This document shows, piece by piece, positions 15,763 to 23,826 of a DNA stretch of 64,000 nucleotides; position 1 is the stretch's first letter; the number at the start of each line of letters is the position of its first letter. The stretch is from the NCBI RefSeq assembly GCF_018760735.1, contig NZ_JAHHZN010000017.1, positions 32,578-96,577 of the forward strand. The letters are read 5' to 3'. Origin of the DNA: Hymenobacter piscis (lineage in GTDB: Bacteria; Bacteroidota; Bacteroidia; Cytophagales; Hymenobacteraceae). The notes beneath the pieces were generated by a model. The model saw nothing but the letters and a program-made list of their open reading frames with translations. It made no database searches and was not told where the DNA came from. Both the position numbers and the translations under genes were made by a program.

Positions 15763-16641
15763 GCGGCGCATGGTTTTCTCGATCTGGTCCCACATTTCGG
15801 AGGTCAGCAGCTCGAGCTTGTTGAACTCGCCGGCGCCGTTGAGCCATTCGCCCCCGTCGAGGGTCACCACTTCGCCGTTCATGTAGGCCGAGAAATCCGA
15901 CACCATGTAGGCGGCCAGGTTGGCCAGCTCCTGGTGGTTGCCCACCCGCTTGAGGGGCACGTTGGCGGCCGGGTCGAGCTTGGAGGCCAGGGGCTCGGGG
16001 AAGAGGCGACTCCAGGCGCCTTCCGTCGGGAACGGGCCGGGGGCAATGGCGTTGGAGCGGATACCGTACTTGGCCCATTCCACGGCCAGGGAGCGGGTCA
16101 TGGCTAGCACACCGGCTTTGGCGGCCGCCGAGGGCACCACGAAGGCCGAGCCCACGGAAGCGTAAGTCGTGACAATGCTCAGGATGGTACCGGGCTTTTT
16201 ATCGGCAATCCAGCGCTTGCCGAAAGCCAGGGTGCAGTTGTAGGAGCCTTTGAGCACGATGTCCACAATCACGTCGAAAGCCTTGTGGCTGAGGCGCTCG
16301 GTGGGGCTGATGAAGTTGCCGGCCGCATTATTGAGCAGTACATCCACGCCCCCGTAGGTGCTGATGGTTTTCTCGAGCAGGGATTCTACTTCGTCGTACT
16401 TGCGCACGTCGCACTGCACGGCCAGCACGTTGGCGTTGCCGGTTTGCTCGCGCAGCTCGGCGGCCGTTTTTTCAAGCACTTCCAGCTTGCGGGAACTGAT
16501 GACCACGTTGGCCCCGAGCTGGAGAAAGTACGTGGTCATGGCCCGGCCGAGGCCGGTGCCGCCGCCCGTCACGACGATGGTTTTTCCCTGCAGGGCGTTG
16601 TCGCGGAGCATGGGTTGGGCGTAGGGATGCGCAGAGGACAT
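15760..16641 (-). CDS. SDR of the 2,4-dienoyl-CoA reductase type
   Basis: The 293-residue protein has the NADP motif VTGGGTGLGRAM and NNAAGNFISPTERLS. At the active site VVPSAAAKAGVLAMTRSLA, the usual Tyr of YxxxK is replaced, exactly as in mitochondrial/peroxisomal 2,4-dienoyl-CoA reductases (VVPSASAKAG). GPFPTEGAWSRL matches their substrate loop. It probably reduces dienoyl-CoA intermediates during unsaturated fatty-acid oxidation. An enoyl-CoA hydratase gene at 57626 serves the same pathway but is not linked. Confidence 0.88.
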   Translation of the reverse strand: MSSAHPYAQPMLRDNALQGKTIVVTGGGTGLGRAMTTYFLQLGANVVISSRKLEVLEKTAAELREQTGNANVLAVQCDVRKYDEVESLLEKTISTYGGVDVLLNNAAGNFISPTERLSHKAFDVIVDIVLKGSYNCTLAFGKRWIADKKPGTILSIVTTYASVGSAFVVPSAAAKAGVLAMTRSLAVEWAKYGIRSNAIAPGPFPTEGAWSRLFPEPLASKLDPAANVPLKRVGNHQELANLAAYMVSDFSAYMNGEVVTLDGGEWLNGAGEFNKLELLTSEMWDQIEKTMRR

Positions 16642-16682
16642 AAGCGAAAGAAAGGTGAAGTGGGAAAAGTAAAGGTCGAAAA

Positions 16683-17054
16683 TCAGGCCTGCGGCCAGGA
16701 CTCAAATAAACCGATTATGCGGGTAACGGTACCCTCGGCCACTATCCGGCTGCCCTCGCAGTAGTAAAGACTCGTCCCGACCCGCATCTGCTCCGAAACG
16801 ACGCTGACCCGCGCGGGCAGCCATTTATCCACCGGCAAAGGCATTTCCCGCCACGAGTCGCCGGTAATCGGGTCGAAGAAGTCGGGGTACAGCATCATGT
16901 GAAGCACCCCGGAGGTAACCGGAGCATAGCTAAAATCCCAGCGGATACCGTTGTAGGGGGGCCGTTGCCGCCCGCTCTCCTCGGGCCGCAGTATCCGCAC
17001 GCGGGCCTCGAAGTCGCGGGGGAAGTCAGGATACAGGCGGTACGGGGCGGGCAT
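16683..17054 (-). CDS. Stand-alone EF-Tu domain III-like protein
   Basis: The 123-residue protein matches the last beta-barrel of elongation factor Tu in order. DFEARVRILRPEESGRQRPP then YNGIRWDFSY (about 14-43) parallels EF-Tu FEAEVYVLxKEEGGRHxPF..GYRPQFY. SLYYCEGSRIVAEGTVTRII (about 95-114) parallels RFAIREGGRTVGAGVVTKI. No GTPase domain exists in or near the gene. The ATG at 17054 removes an N-terminal extension without similarity. It may bind tRNA or a translation factor, but that is inference. It lies 41 bases upstream of the SDR on the same strand. Confidence 0.65.
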   Translation of the reverse strand: MPAPYRLYPDFPRDFEARVRILRPEESGRQRPPYNGIRWDFSYAPVTSGVLHMMLYPDFFDPITGDSWREMPLPVDKWLPARVSVVSEQMRVGTSLYYCEGSRIVAEGTVTRIIGLFESWPQA

Positions 17055-17155
17055 AGATAGTATGCTTGCATACTTGTTGGGACGCAAGGTAACAGTTTAC
17101 GGATTCCTTGGCGGCGTGCTTGCCCGGGAAAGTTTTTTTGCCACCTTTACCCCGC

Positions 17156-18001
17156 ATGATTCAACCCGCTCCTTCTGCTGTTCTTCGCCCGGTGGCCGTG
17201 CTGGGCTGCGGCTGGCTGGGCCTGCCCCTGGCCCGCGCCCTGGTAGCGGCCGGCTACCCGGTCCACGGCTCCACCACCACGCCCGGCCAACTGCTGACCC
17301 TGCGCGACGCCGGCATCCGCCCCTTTCTGCTGCGCCTGGCCCCTACCCCCACCGCCACCGATTCCGATACCCTCCAGGCCCTGCTTCAGGGCGTGGAAAC
17401 CCTGATTCTGAACGTGCCGCCCACCCGCGGGGCCGGCTCCCCGGAAGCCTACCCGGCCCTGCTGAGCCTGGTGGCCGAAGCTGCCGCCACCGCCGGCGTG
17501 GCCCACGTGCTGCTGGTGAGCTCCACCGGCGTCTACCCCGACGAGGCCCGCCTCATGCAGGAAACCGACGCCCGCGCCAGTCTCGACGCCAACGCGCCCC
17601 TGCTGCGCGCCGAGGCCCTGTTTCAGGGTTCCGCCCACACCGTGGTGCGCCTGTCGGGGCTGATGGGACCGGGCCGGCCGCCGGGGCGCTTCCTGGCCGG
17701 CCGCAGCGGCGTGGCCCACGGCGAAGCGCCCGTCAACCTGATTCATCTGCACGACTGCGTGGGGCTGCTGGTGCGGATTCTGGAACTGGGGCTCTGGGGC
17801 CACACGCTCAATGCCAGCGCCAACAGCCACCCCAGCCGCCGCACCTTCTACACCGCCGCCGCTACTCACCTGAGCCTGCAGCCGCCCACCTTCGCCGAGG
17901 GCACCAGCGGCGGCAAGCAAATCGACTCCACCCTCATCCGCGACCTGACCCGCTACCAGTTCCGCCACGACGACGTGGTGGCCGCCCTCAACTTCTGCTG
18001 A
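17156..18001 (+). CDS. NAD-dependent epimerase/dehydratase-like protein (atypical SDR, YeeZ-like)
   Basis: The 281-residue protein opens with VAVLGCGWLGLPLARALVAA, a Rossmann motif of the GxGxxG type used by atypical SDRs of the YeeZ group, and continues NVPPTRG ... LLVSSTGVYPDEA ... VVRLSGLMGPGR. The canonical YxxxK is not obvious (LRAEALF occupies that place), so catalysis is uncertain. No substrate can be assigned. The ATG at 17156 is used; the next gene starts 31 bases after its stop. Confidence 0.78.
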   Translation: MIQPAPSAVLRPVAVLGCGWLGLPLARALVAAGYPVHGSTTTPGQLLTLRDAGIRPFLLRLAPTPTATDSDTLQALLQGVETLILNVPPTRGAGSPEAYPALLSLVAEAAATAGVAHVLLVSSTGVYPDEARLMQETDARASLDANAPLLRAEALFQGSAHTVVRLSGLMGPGRPPGRFLAGRSGVAHGEAPVNLIHLHDCVGLLVRILELGLWGHTLNASANSHPSRRTFYTAAATHLSLQPPTFAEGTSGGKQIDSTLIRDLTRYQFRHDDVVAALNFC

Positions 18002-18019
18002 CCACGAGTTGGTGTAGGT

Positions 18020-18027
18020 TATCTTTG
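18020..18027 (+). promoter_or_regulatory. -7 promoter box, leaderless type
   Basis: TATCTTTG matches TAnnTTTG and ends five bases before the GTG start of the next gene, so the transcript probably begins at or next to the start codon. Confidence 0.65.
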
Positions 18028-18032
18028 CTCCT

Positions 18033-19283
18033 GTGAAGGAAGAAAGAACTATTGTAGCCGTGCTGGGCGGCGGGGCGGCGGGCTTTTTCGGGGCCATTGC
18101 CTGCGCCGAAGCCAACCCCAATCTACGGGTGCTGCTGCTGGAAAAAACCGGCAAGCTGCTGAGTAAGGTGCGCCTTTCGGGCGGCGGGCGCTGCAACGTA
18201 ACCCACGCCGCCGACACCGCCGCCCAGCTTGTGCAACACTACCCCCGTGGCGCCCGCCAGCTCAAGGAACCGTTCAAGCAATTCGGCGCCCCCGATACGG
18301 TCCGCTGGTTTGAGAGCCGGGGCGTGCAACTCAAAACGGAGCCCGACGGCCGCATGTTTCCCACCACCGATTCGTCGGAAACCATTGCCCAGTGCCTGCT
18401 CGAGGCCGCCCGCCGGGCCGGGGTGGAAATCCTGCTCCAGACCACAGCCGAGCACATTGAGCCCCTGGCCGGCGGTGGGTTTCAGCTGGTGCTTAGCGGC
18501 CCCCGCGTAGCTGCGCCGGAGCTGAAGGTGGCCCGGGTGCTGGTGGCCACGGGCGGCGCGCCCAAATCAGGGCAGTACGACTGGCTCCGGCAGCTGGGCC
18601 ACGCCGTGCAGGAGCCCGTGCCCAGCTTGTTCACCTTCAACGTCCCCGATTCGCCCCTGCGCGAGCTACCGGGCGTGAGCGTGGCCCGGGCCCGGGTGAA
18701 GGTGGCCGGTGAAAAGCTCGAATACGAGGGGCCCGTGCTGGTTACGCACTGGGGCGTGAGCGGGCCGGCCGTGCTCAAGCTCTCGGCCTGGGGCGCCCGC
18801 CGCCTCCACGAACTGGCCTACCAGAGCACCACCCTCATCAACTGGCTGCCCGATTTCACGGAGGATACCCTGCGCCAGCAGCTGCAGGAGCACCGCGGCC
18901 CCCACGGCCGCAAAACCGTCGGCAGCAACCCGCTGTTCGGGCTGCCCCAGCGGCTCTGGCGCACTCTCTCCGAGCAGGCCGGCATCGGGGCCGAAACCCG
19001 CTGGAATGAGCTGCCCGCCAAACTCCAGAACCGTCTGATTGAGGCCCTGTTGCGCACGGCCCTGCCCATGCGCGGCAAGACTACCTACAAGGACGAATTC
19101 GTGACCTGCGGGGGCATTACGCTGGGCGAAATCAATATGCAGACGATGGAAAGCCGCCTCGTGCCGGGCCTGCACTTCGCCGGCGAGGTGCTCGACATCG
19201 ACGGCATCACCGGGGGCTTCAACTTTCAGGCCGCCTGGACGACCGGCTACCTGGCCGGCCGGGCCCTGAGCCGGGCGGAGTAA
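18033..19283 (+). CDS. HI0933/YhiN family FAD-dependent oxidoreductase
   Basis: The 416-residue flavoprotein has the FAD dinucleotide motif VLGGGAAGFFGAIACAE followed by LLEKTGKLLSKVRLSGGGRC, which is diagnostic of the HI0933/YhiN group. The second glycine motif is VLVATGGAPKSGQYD, and the closing FAD segment is LDIDGITGGFNFQAAWTTGY. The physiological substrate of this family is not established. The start is GTG at 18033, five bases behind a perfect -7 box, so the mRNA may be leaderless. Confidence 0.9.
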   Translation: MKEERTIVAVLGGGAAGFFGAIACAEANPNLRVLLLEKTGKLLSKVRLSGGGRCNVTHAADTAAQLVQHYPRGARQLKEPFKQFGAPDTVRWFESRGVQLKTEPDGRMFPTTDSSETIAQCLLEAARRAGVEILLQTTAEHIEPLAGGGFQLVLSGPRVAAPELKVARVLVATGGAPKSGQYDWLRQLGHAVQEPVPSLFTFNVPDSPLRELPGVSVARARVKVAGEKLEYEGPVLVTHWGVSGPAVLKLSAWGARRLHELAYQSTTLINWLPDFTEDTLRQQLQEHRGPHGRKTVGSNPLFGLPQRLWRTLSEQAGIGAETRWNELPAKLQNRLIEALLRTALPMRGKTTYKDEFVTCGGITLGEINMQTMESRLVPGLHFAGEVLDIDGITGGFNFQAAWTTGYLAGRALSRAE

Positions 19284-19382
19284 GTTGCAAAATCATGGCT
19301 TCCGGCAACCCCAACGGGAGGTTAGCAGTAAAGAGAGGCACAATACCTTTCCACTAACACCCAACCTACATTCCCTTTCCTT

Positions 19383-19832
19383 ATGGAAGCTAAAGCAATG
19401 CAAGCCGGCCTCAACGAACTTCTTGAAACCCTCAAAGACGGCCAGAAAGGCTACGCCGAAGCCATGACCGACGTAGAGGACGCCGACCTGAAAGAGACGT
19501 TCAAAAAATACGCTGCTCAGCGCTCTTCTTATATCACTGAACTCGAAGACCAGATGCACAAGCTCAACCTCCACCCCGAGGAAGAGTCGTCCATCACTGG
19601 CACCATTCACCGCGCCTTCATCAACCTGAAAGGGCTGATTACCGGCAAGGACCGCTACAGCATTCTGGCCGAGTGTGAGCGTGGTGAGGATTACGCCAAA
19701 GCCGCTTACGAGAAAGCGCAGAAAATCCAGGATATTCCTGCTGACCTCAAAGCCGTTATCGAGAAGCAGGCCGCCGGCATCAAGAAAGGCCACGACGAAA
19801 TTCGTGACCTGCGCGACGCCGCCAAGAAGTAA
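19383..19832 (+). CDS. PA2169/DUF2383 four-helix-bundle protein
   Basis: The 149-residue acidic helical protein (LNELLETLKDGQKGYAEAMT ... FKKYAAQRSSYITELEDQMH ... GEDYAKAAYEKAQ) fits the ferritin-like DUF2383 (PA2169) family, often stress-associated; whether it binds metal is not clear. Codons are well adapted and the gene may be well expressed. Its TAA stop is the first base triplet of a large inverted repeat. Confidence 0.82.
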   Translation: MEAKAMQAGLNELLETLKDGQKGYAEAMTDVEDADLKETFKKYAAQRSSYITELEDQMHKLNLHPEEESSITGTIHRAFINLKGLITGKDRYSILAECERGEDYAKAAYEKAQKIQDIPADLKAVIEKQAAGIKKGHDEIRDLRDAAKK

Positions 19833-19888
19833 ATCACTGCTTGACGCTGATTAATCGTGATTTCACTGATTTTTTAACGTCATCACAC

Positions 19889-19931
19889 AAACAGAAAGAC
19901 CCCGCTTCATTGAAGCGGGGTCTTTCTGTTT
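19889..19931. terminator. Bidirectional hairpin terminator
   Basis: A perfect 21-base stem, AAACAGAAAGACCCCGCTTC and complement, with AT-rich ends. Confidence 0.75.
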
Positions 19932-20034
19932 AAAGCGTTTTGCCATCTGATTGGATAGCTTGGCGGCGGATAAATCTGATGGCAGGTTCGTGGCTGGCTA
20001 ATACGATTTGGCGCAATCTTCAGGTCGGCATACC

Positions 20035-20062
20035 GTAGCTCGAACTTGGTAGTTCGAGCTAC
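20035..20062. other. Perfect 12-bp hairpin
   Basis: GTAGCTCGAACT / AGTTCGAGCTAC around loop TGGT, with no T-run. Its role is unknown. Confidence 0.5.
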
Positions 20063-20088
20063 ATCGTGGAGTCTATACAAAGCCCAAC

Positions 20089-20122
20089 AAAAAAAGCTGC
20101 TTCCGGAGAAGCAGCTTTTTTA
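20089..20122. terminator. Intrinsic terminator for the DEAD-box gene (also works on plus)
   Basis: Stem AAAAAAGCTGCTTC / GAAGCAGCTTTTTT with a short loop. Confidence 0.8.
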
Positions 20123-20180
20123 TTACGATTTACTGAACAGAAATCAGTGGAATCACGATTAATCAGCGTCAATCCGTGAT

Positions 20181-22103
20181 TTATTCGTCGTCGCGGCGCT
20201 TGCCTTTGTAGCCGCCGCCGTAGCTGCTGCTGCCGCCGCGGTTGCCGCCGTAGGAGCCCCCGTCGCGGTTACCGCCGTAGCTGCCGCCGCCGCGGTTGCC
20301 CCCGTAGGAGCCGCCACCGCGGTTGCCGCCGTAGCTGCCACCTTCGCGACGGTCACCATAGGAGCCGCCGCGGTTGCCGCCGTAGCTGCCGCCGCCTTCG
20401 CGCCGCTCGCCACCGCCGAACCCACCCGGGCCCCGACGCGGACGCTCGCCGCCGAAGCCGCCGCGGTTGCCACCTTCCTGCTGGGCGTCGCCTTCCTGGC
20501 GGGGCGTAGCAATATTGAAGGCCACCGGACGGCCCTGGATGGAGCTGCGGCCGAGCTGGCTCACCACCTCTTCCACAAACTCGTTGGGTACTTCCACGAA
20601 GCTGAACTTGTCGTAGAGGGCAATATCACCGACTTTGCTGGCCGTGAGGCTGGTGTTCTCGGCAATCAGGTCCACGATGTCGCGGGGGTGCAGCCGGTCC
20701 TTCTTGCCCATCGTGACGAATAGGCGGGTGAAGCCGGCGCGGGCGGCACCCTGGGTACGGCTGGCGTCGAGGCTTTCCTGGGCGCGCTTGTCTTCCTTCA
20801 TCGTCATCTTGAGCAGGGCCGCCGCAATGTCGAGGGAGGTGATGTTCTCGTCGGCGCTCTGGTCAATGAGGCGCTGCACGCGGCCCACGTATTTTTCCAG
20901 GTTGCCTTTCTCCACCACTTCCTTGATGGAAGCGAGCATGAGCGTGGTTTTCACCTCCGACACATCTTCGAAGCTGGGCACGCGCTCCTGCTTGATGGTG
21001 GCTTTGGTGAAGCGCATGATATCGCGCAGCTTGTAGATGTCGCGGCCGCTCACGAAGGTGAAGGCCTTGCCCTGCTTGCCGGCGCGGCCGGTGCGGCCGA
21101 TGCGGTGCACGTAGTACTCCTCGTCGGCGGGCAGGTCGTAGTTCACTACTACTTCCACGTTGTCCACGTCGATGCCGCGGGCGGCTACGTCGGTGGCTAC
21201 CAGGATTTCGAGGGTGCCTTTGCGGAATTTATCGAGCGTGTTCTGGCGCTGCTGCTGGCCCATGTCGCCGTGCAGGCCTTCGGCGAAGTAGCCTTTGGCT
21301 TGCAGGTCGCCCACAATCTCGTCCACCATGCGCTTCGTGTTAGCGAAGACGATGCCCGACTTGATGTTGTACATGTCGATGAGACGGGTCAGCACGTCTT
21401 TTTTCTGCGGACCGCGCACCTCGAAGTAGCTCTGCTCGATGTTGGTAACCGTCATTTCCTGATGGTTTACCTTCACGATCTGCGGATCCTTCTGGTAGCG
21501 CTTAGTCATCTCCATGATCGGCTTGCTCATGGTAGCCGAGAAGAATACCGTCTGGCGGTCTTCGGGCATTTTCTTGAGCACCGTCTCGATGTCGTCGCGG
21601 AAGCCCATGTCAAGCATTTCGTCGGCCTCATCGAGGATGATCATCTTGCAGCTTTCCAGCTTGAGGGTGCCCCGCTCGATGTGGTCCATTACGCGGCCGG
21701 GCGTACCAATTACGATCTGCACGCCACGCTCCAGCGCGCGGAACTGACGGTCGTAGGAGGAGCCACCGTAGATCGGCACCACGGCCAGGCCACGCTTGTA
21801 TTTGCCCAGTTTCTGGATTTCTCCCGAAACCTGCACCGCCAGCTCGCGGGTGGGGCAGAGCACGAGGCACTGCACCTCACGCGAGTCGGTGTCGATGCGC
21901 TCAATGGCGGGGATGGAGAAGGCGGCGGTTTTGCCGGTGCCGGTCTGGGCCTGGCCGATTACGTCGCGGCCCTGGAGCAGGACCGGAATACCGGCGGCCT
22001 GGATGGGGGATGCTTCTTCGTAGCCAACTTCGGTGATGGCACGCTGCATTTCTTCAGAGAGGGTCAGCTCGCTGAACTTGGTCTTAACGGTTTCGTTTTC
22101 CAT
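20181..22103 (-). CDS. DEAD-box RNA helicase with DbpA-like RNA-binding domain and Gly-rich tail
   Basis: The 640-residue protein carries the full motif set: Q motif near ASPIQAAGIPVLL, Walker A AQTGTGKT, PTRELA, DEAD in ILDEADEMLDMG, SAT, and HRIGRTGR. A DbpA-type RNA-binding fold follows (TRLFVTMGKKDRLHPRDIV). The last ~95 residues are repeats of GGSYGGNRGG ending KGKRRDDE, an RGG-like disordered RNA-binding tail. It probably remodels structured RNA in ribosome assembly or mRNA decay, as CsdA/DeaD do. A leader of about 175 nt and the neighbouring cold-shock gene suggest cold induction. Confidence 0.95.
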   Translation of the reverse strand: MENETVKTKFSELTLSEEMQRAITEVGYEEASPIQAAGIPVLLQGRDVIGQAQTGTGKTAAFSIPAIERIDTDSREVQCLVLCPTRELAVQVSGEIQKLGKYKRGLAVVPIYGGSSYDRQFRALERGVQIVIGTPGRVMDHIERGTLKLESCKMIILDEADEMLDMGFRDDIETVLKKMPEDRQTVFFSATMSKPIMEMTKRYQKDPQIVKVNHQEMTVTNIEQSYFEVRGPQKKDVLTRLIDMYNIKSGIVFANTKRMVDEIVGDLQAKGYFAEGLHGDMGQQQRQNTLDKFRKGTLEILVATDVAARGIDVDNVEVVVNYDLPADEEYYVHRIGRTGRAGKQGKAFTFVSGRDIYKLRDIMRFTKATIKQERVPSFEDVSEVKTTLMLASIKEVVEKGNLEKYVGRVQRLIDQSADENITSLDIAAALLKMTMKEDKRAQESLDASRTQGAARAGFTRLFVTMGKKDRLHPRDIVDLIAENTSLTASKVGDIALYDKFSFVEVPNEFVEEVVSQLGRSSIQGRPVAFNIATPRQEGDAQQEGGNRGGFGGERPRRGPGGFGGGERREGGGSYGGNRGGSYGDRREGGSYGGNRGGGSYGGNRGGGSYGGNRDGGSYGGNRGGSSSYGGGYKGKRRDDE

Positions 22104-22284
22104 GTCAGTGTGGATGGAGTGGAGTGAATAGCTCTGAAAACAGCGGATTCAGCGACGCTCTTCTCTCCCACTCAACACAACGACAAGTGACGGAAGCAAC
22201 GGACGGAAGACAAAGCCGGCCCAACAAGTTTCTTTAAGGCAGCTCACAAGCTGCGCGGAACGTGGCCGTTCTCAAATGCGGGTG

Positions 22285-22292
22285 CAAAGATA
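22285..22292 (-). promoter_or_regulatory. -7 promoter box of the DEAD-box gene
   Basis: TATCTTTG on the minus strand, about 180 bases before the start codon. It implies a long 5' leader. Confidence 0.6.
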
Positions 22293-22328
22293 CGGTTTCT
22301 TATTTAGAAAAGCGAGAATAGCACAAAT

Positions 22329-22422
22329 GTCATTCTGCTGAAGGAGGAATCCGGCAGGAATGAGCCAACGTAACATTATTCAACTTCGCCAGCCAGATTC
22401 CTCCTTCGGCGGAATAGCAATT
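22329..22422. repeat. Divergent GTCATTCTGC-family inverted repeat
   Basis: GTCATTCTGCTGAAGGAGGA then ATCCGGC on the left is mirrored by GATTCCTCCTTCGGCGGAAT on the right, with a loop of about 40 bases. It belongs to the dispersed family by its start and AGGAATC block, but the arm middle differs. Confidence 0.7.
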
Positions 22423-22449
22423 CGACTACTCTACTTTCCCTGAACGCAA

Positions 22450-22482
22450 AAAAAGCAGGTTCCCCGGGGGAACCTGCTTTTT
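22450..22482 (-). terminator. Intrinsic terminator after the cold-shock gene
   Basis: AAAGCAGGTTCCCC / GGGGAACCTGCTTT; on the minus strand it ends in a run of seven T. Confidence 0.88.
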
Positions 22483-22517
22483 CAGTGTGCTATCCTGCAA
22501 AGGAAGCGGGCTTACAA

Positions 22518-22709
22518 CTAAGCCAGTTTCACTTTAACAGCATTCGGACCTTTGCGGCCCTGAGCAATTTCGAATTCAACTTTGTCCTGGTCGCGGATTT
22601 CGTCGATGCACTCGGTTACGTGTACGAACACGTCCTCGCCGGTTTCGTCCACTTTGATGAAACCAAAACCTTTGGTTTCGTTGAAGAATTTTACAGTTCC
22701 TGTCTGCAT
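22518..22709 (-). CDS. CspA-family cold-shock protein
   Basis: The 63-residue single-domain protein (MQTGTVKFFNETKGFGFIKV) has the RNP1 (KGFGFI) and RNP2 (DVFVHV) motifs of the cold-shock domain. It binds single-stranded nucleic acid and melts RNA structure. It is transcribed in the same direction as the DEAD-box helicase but has its own promoter and terminator. The leader is about 110 nt, which in CspA genes commonly serves as a thermosensor; that role is inferred here. Confidence 0.96.
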   Translation of the reverse strand: MQTGTVKFFNETKGFGFIKVDETGEDVFVHVTECIDEIRDQDKVEFEIAQGRKGPNAVKVKLA

Positions 22710-22824
22710 GGGTACTCTGATGATGATGGATGATTCCTTAAGAAAGGCAGCCTAGGGCTTGATTACTCCTGACTTTACGAAAGGACTCAACCGGGCGACG
22801 AAACCGCTTTTTCTTAACTTGGTC

Positions 22825-22832
22825 CAAAGATA
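22825..22832 (-). promoter_or_regulatory. -7 promoter box of the cold-shock gene
   Basis: TATCTTTG on the minus strand, about 115 bases before the start codon. Same box as the DEAD-box gene. Confidence 0.65.
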
Positions 22833-22926
22833 CAGGTATATTTTAGATATGGAAGGCTGGGGCAACGATGAGCCGTTTTTTTTAGTGTAGCCAACGCCCC
22901 CTCGGCCGCATCCGCAGCGGCGACCC

Positions 22927-22934
22927 TACCTTTG
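22927..22934 (+). promoter_or_regulatory. -7 promoter box, leaderless type
   Basis: TACCTTTG ends six bases before the thioesterase ATG. Confidence 0.65.
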
Positions 22935-22940
22935 GCCGCT

Positions 22941-23363
22941 ATGGAACTGCCCGCTACTCCCGCCTTCCGCTTCCAGCACCTGCTCACGGTGCAGCCCCAG
23001 GACATCGACGAGCTCGACCACGCCAACAACGTGCAGTACGTGCGCTGGGTGCAGGACACGGCCGCCGCGCACTGGCACGCCGCCTACCCGCCCGCCGCCG
23101 GCCACGCCTTTATCTGGGTGGTGCGGGAGCACCGCATCCAGTACCGCCACCCGGCCCTGCTGGGCGAGGAGCTGCGCTGCACCACCTGGATTGGCGAGGT
23201 GCGCGGGGCCCAAAGCCAGCGGTTCGTACGCATCGAGCGGGCCGAGGATGGGAAGCTGCTCTGCGAAGCCGAGACGCAGTGGGTGCTGCTGGACCCGCAG
23301 ACCAAGCGCCCGGTGCGCATGACACCGGAAATGGTGGAGCGGCTGTGGGGAACGGTGGAATAA
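22941..23363 (+). CDS. Acyl-CoA thioesterase, hotdog fold (4HBT)
   Basis: The 140-residue protein has the 4-hydroxybenzoyl-CoA thioesterase signature DIDELDHANNVQYVRWVQDT near the N-terminus, and the core strands VVREHRIQYRHPALLGEELR and CEAETQWVLLDPQTKRPVRM. It should hydrolyse an acyl-CoA thioester, chain length unknown. The ATG at 22941 fits a -7 box ending six bases upstream. It is divergent from the cold-shock gene. Confidence 0.9.
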   Translation: MELPATPAFRFQHLLTVQPQDIDELDHANNVQYVRWVQDTAAAHWHAAYPPAAGHAFIWVVREHRIQYRHPALLGEELRCTTWIGEVRGAQSQRFVRIERAEDGKLLCEAETQWVLLDPQTKRPVRMTPEMVERLWGTVE

Positions 23364-23366
23364 AGA

Positions 23367-23711
23367 TTACCAGCGAATCATTCGAATGAATTGTTCGAAT
23401 TTCTCTACCACGGCTTCAGCAGGGTAATACCGCACAAATTCTGGCTCTTGATGGGGTTTGGCAAAGTATTTAAACTCCCATCGCTGCCCATAATGATCGA
23501 ATGTTATGTGCAGCGCCTCGCTATCCGGTATGATGTCAGGATAAATGCTGACGATTAATCTATCCAAGGAAGTAAACGCGTGGAGCCTTGTAGAAAGTGA
23601 AGATGCGCTTATCAACTGTACAACTTTCAACAGCGGCTCAACCTTTCTCCCAGAGCTTACGCCCTTTGCGTAATGACTCTCAATCGTTTCCCAAGACTTC
23701 GCTTTTGTCAT
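23367..23711 (-). CDS. Hypothetical protein, AT-rich gene
   Basis: The 114-residue protein (from ATG 23711; a TTG at 23753 would add 14) has no family I recognise. It contains LDRLIVSIYPDIIPDSEALH and HYGQRWEFKYFAKPHQEPEF. Base composition is clearly more AT-rich than its neighbours and codon use differs, which suggests recent acquisition. It converges on the thioesterase gene with three bases between stops. It may be a small accessory or immunity-type protein, but nothing shows this directly. Confidence 0.55.
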   Translation of the reverse strand: MTKAKSWETIESHYAKGVSSGRKVEPLLKVVQLISASSLSTRLHAFTSLDRLIVSIYPDIIPDSEALHITFDHYGQRWEFKYFAKPHQEPEFVRYYPAEAVVEKFEQFIRMIRW

Positions 23712-23826
23712 AATTGATTGGCAATTTTTGTCCTCTAGCTTACTAGCATACAAGCTAAGTGTATCTTCCTTTTTACCCTACTATTGGGTAAACCATGGAT
23801 AGCTCTTATTCTTCCAGCCTCCCCCC

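Larger units (their letters stand above)
19830..20183. repeat. Large inverted repeat TAAATCAC...GTGATTTA between convergent stops
   Basis: The ~43-base arms at 19830-19873 and 20140-20183 are near reverse complements: AATCACTGCTTGACGCTGAT then TAATCGTGATTTCACTGATT. Their outer TAA triplets are the stop codons of the two flanking convergent genes. The 270-base interior has no ORF but holds three hairpins. Confidence 0.88.

Noticed and set aside
20187..20512. Gly/Ala-rich minus-strand frame 20159-20512 and tandem repeat DNA as a separate element
   Set aside because: It is the RGG-like tail of the DEAD-box helicase read out of frame.
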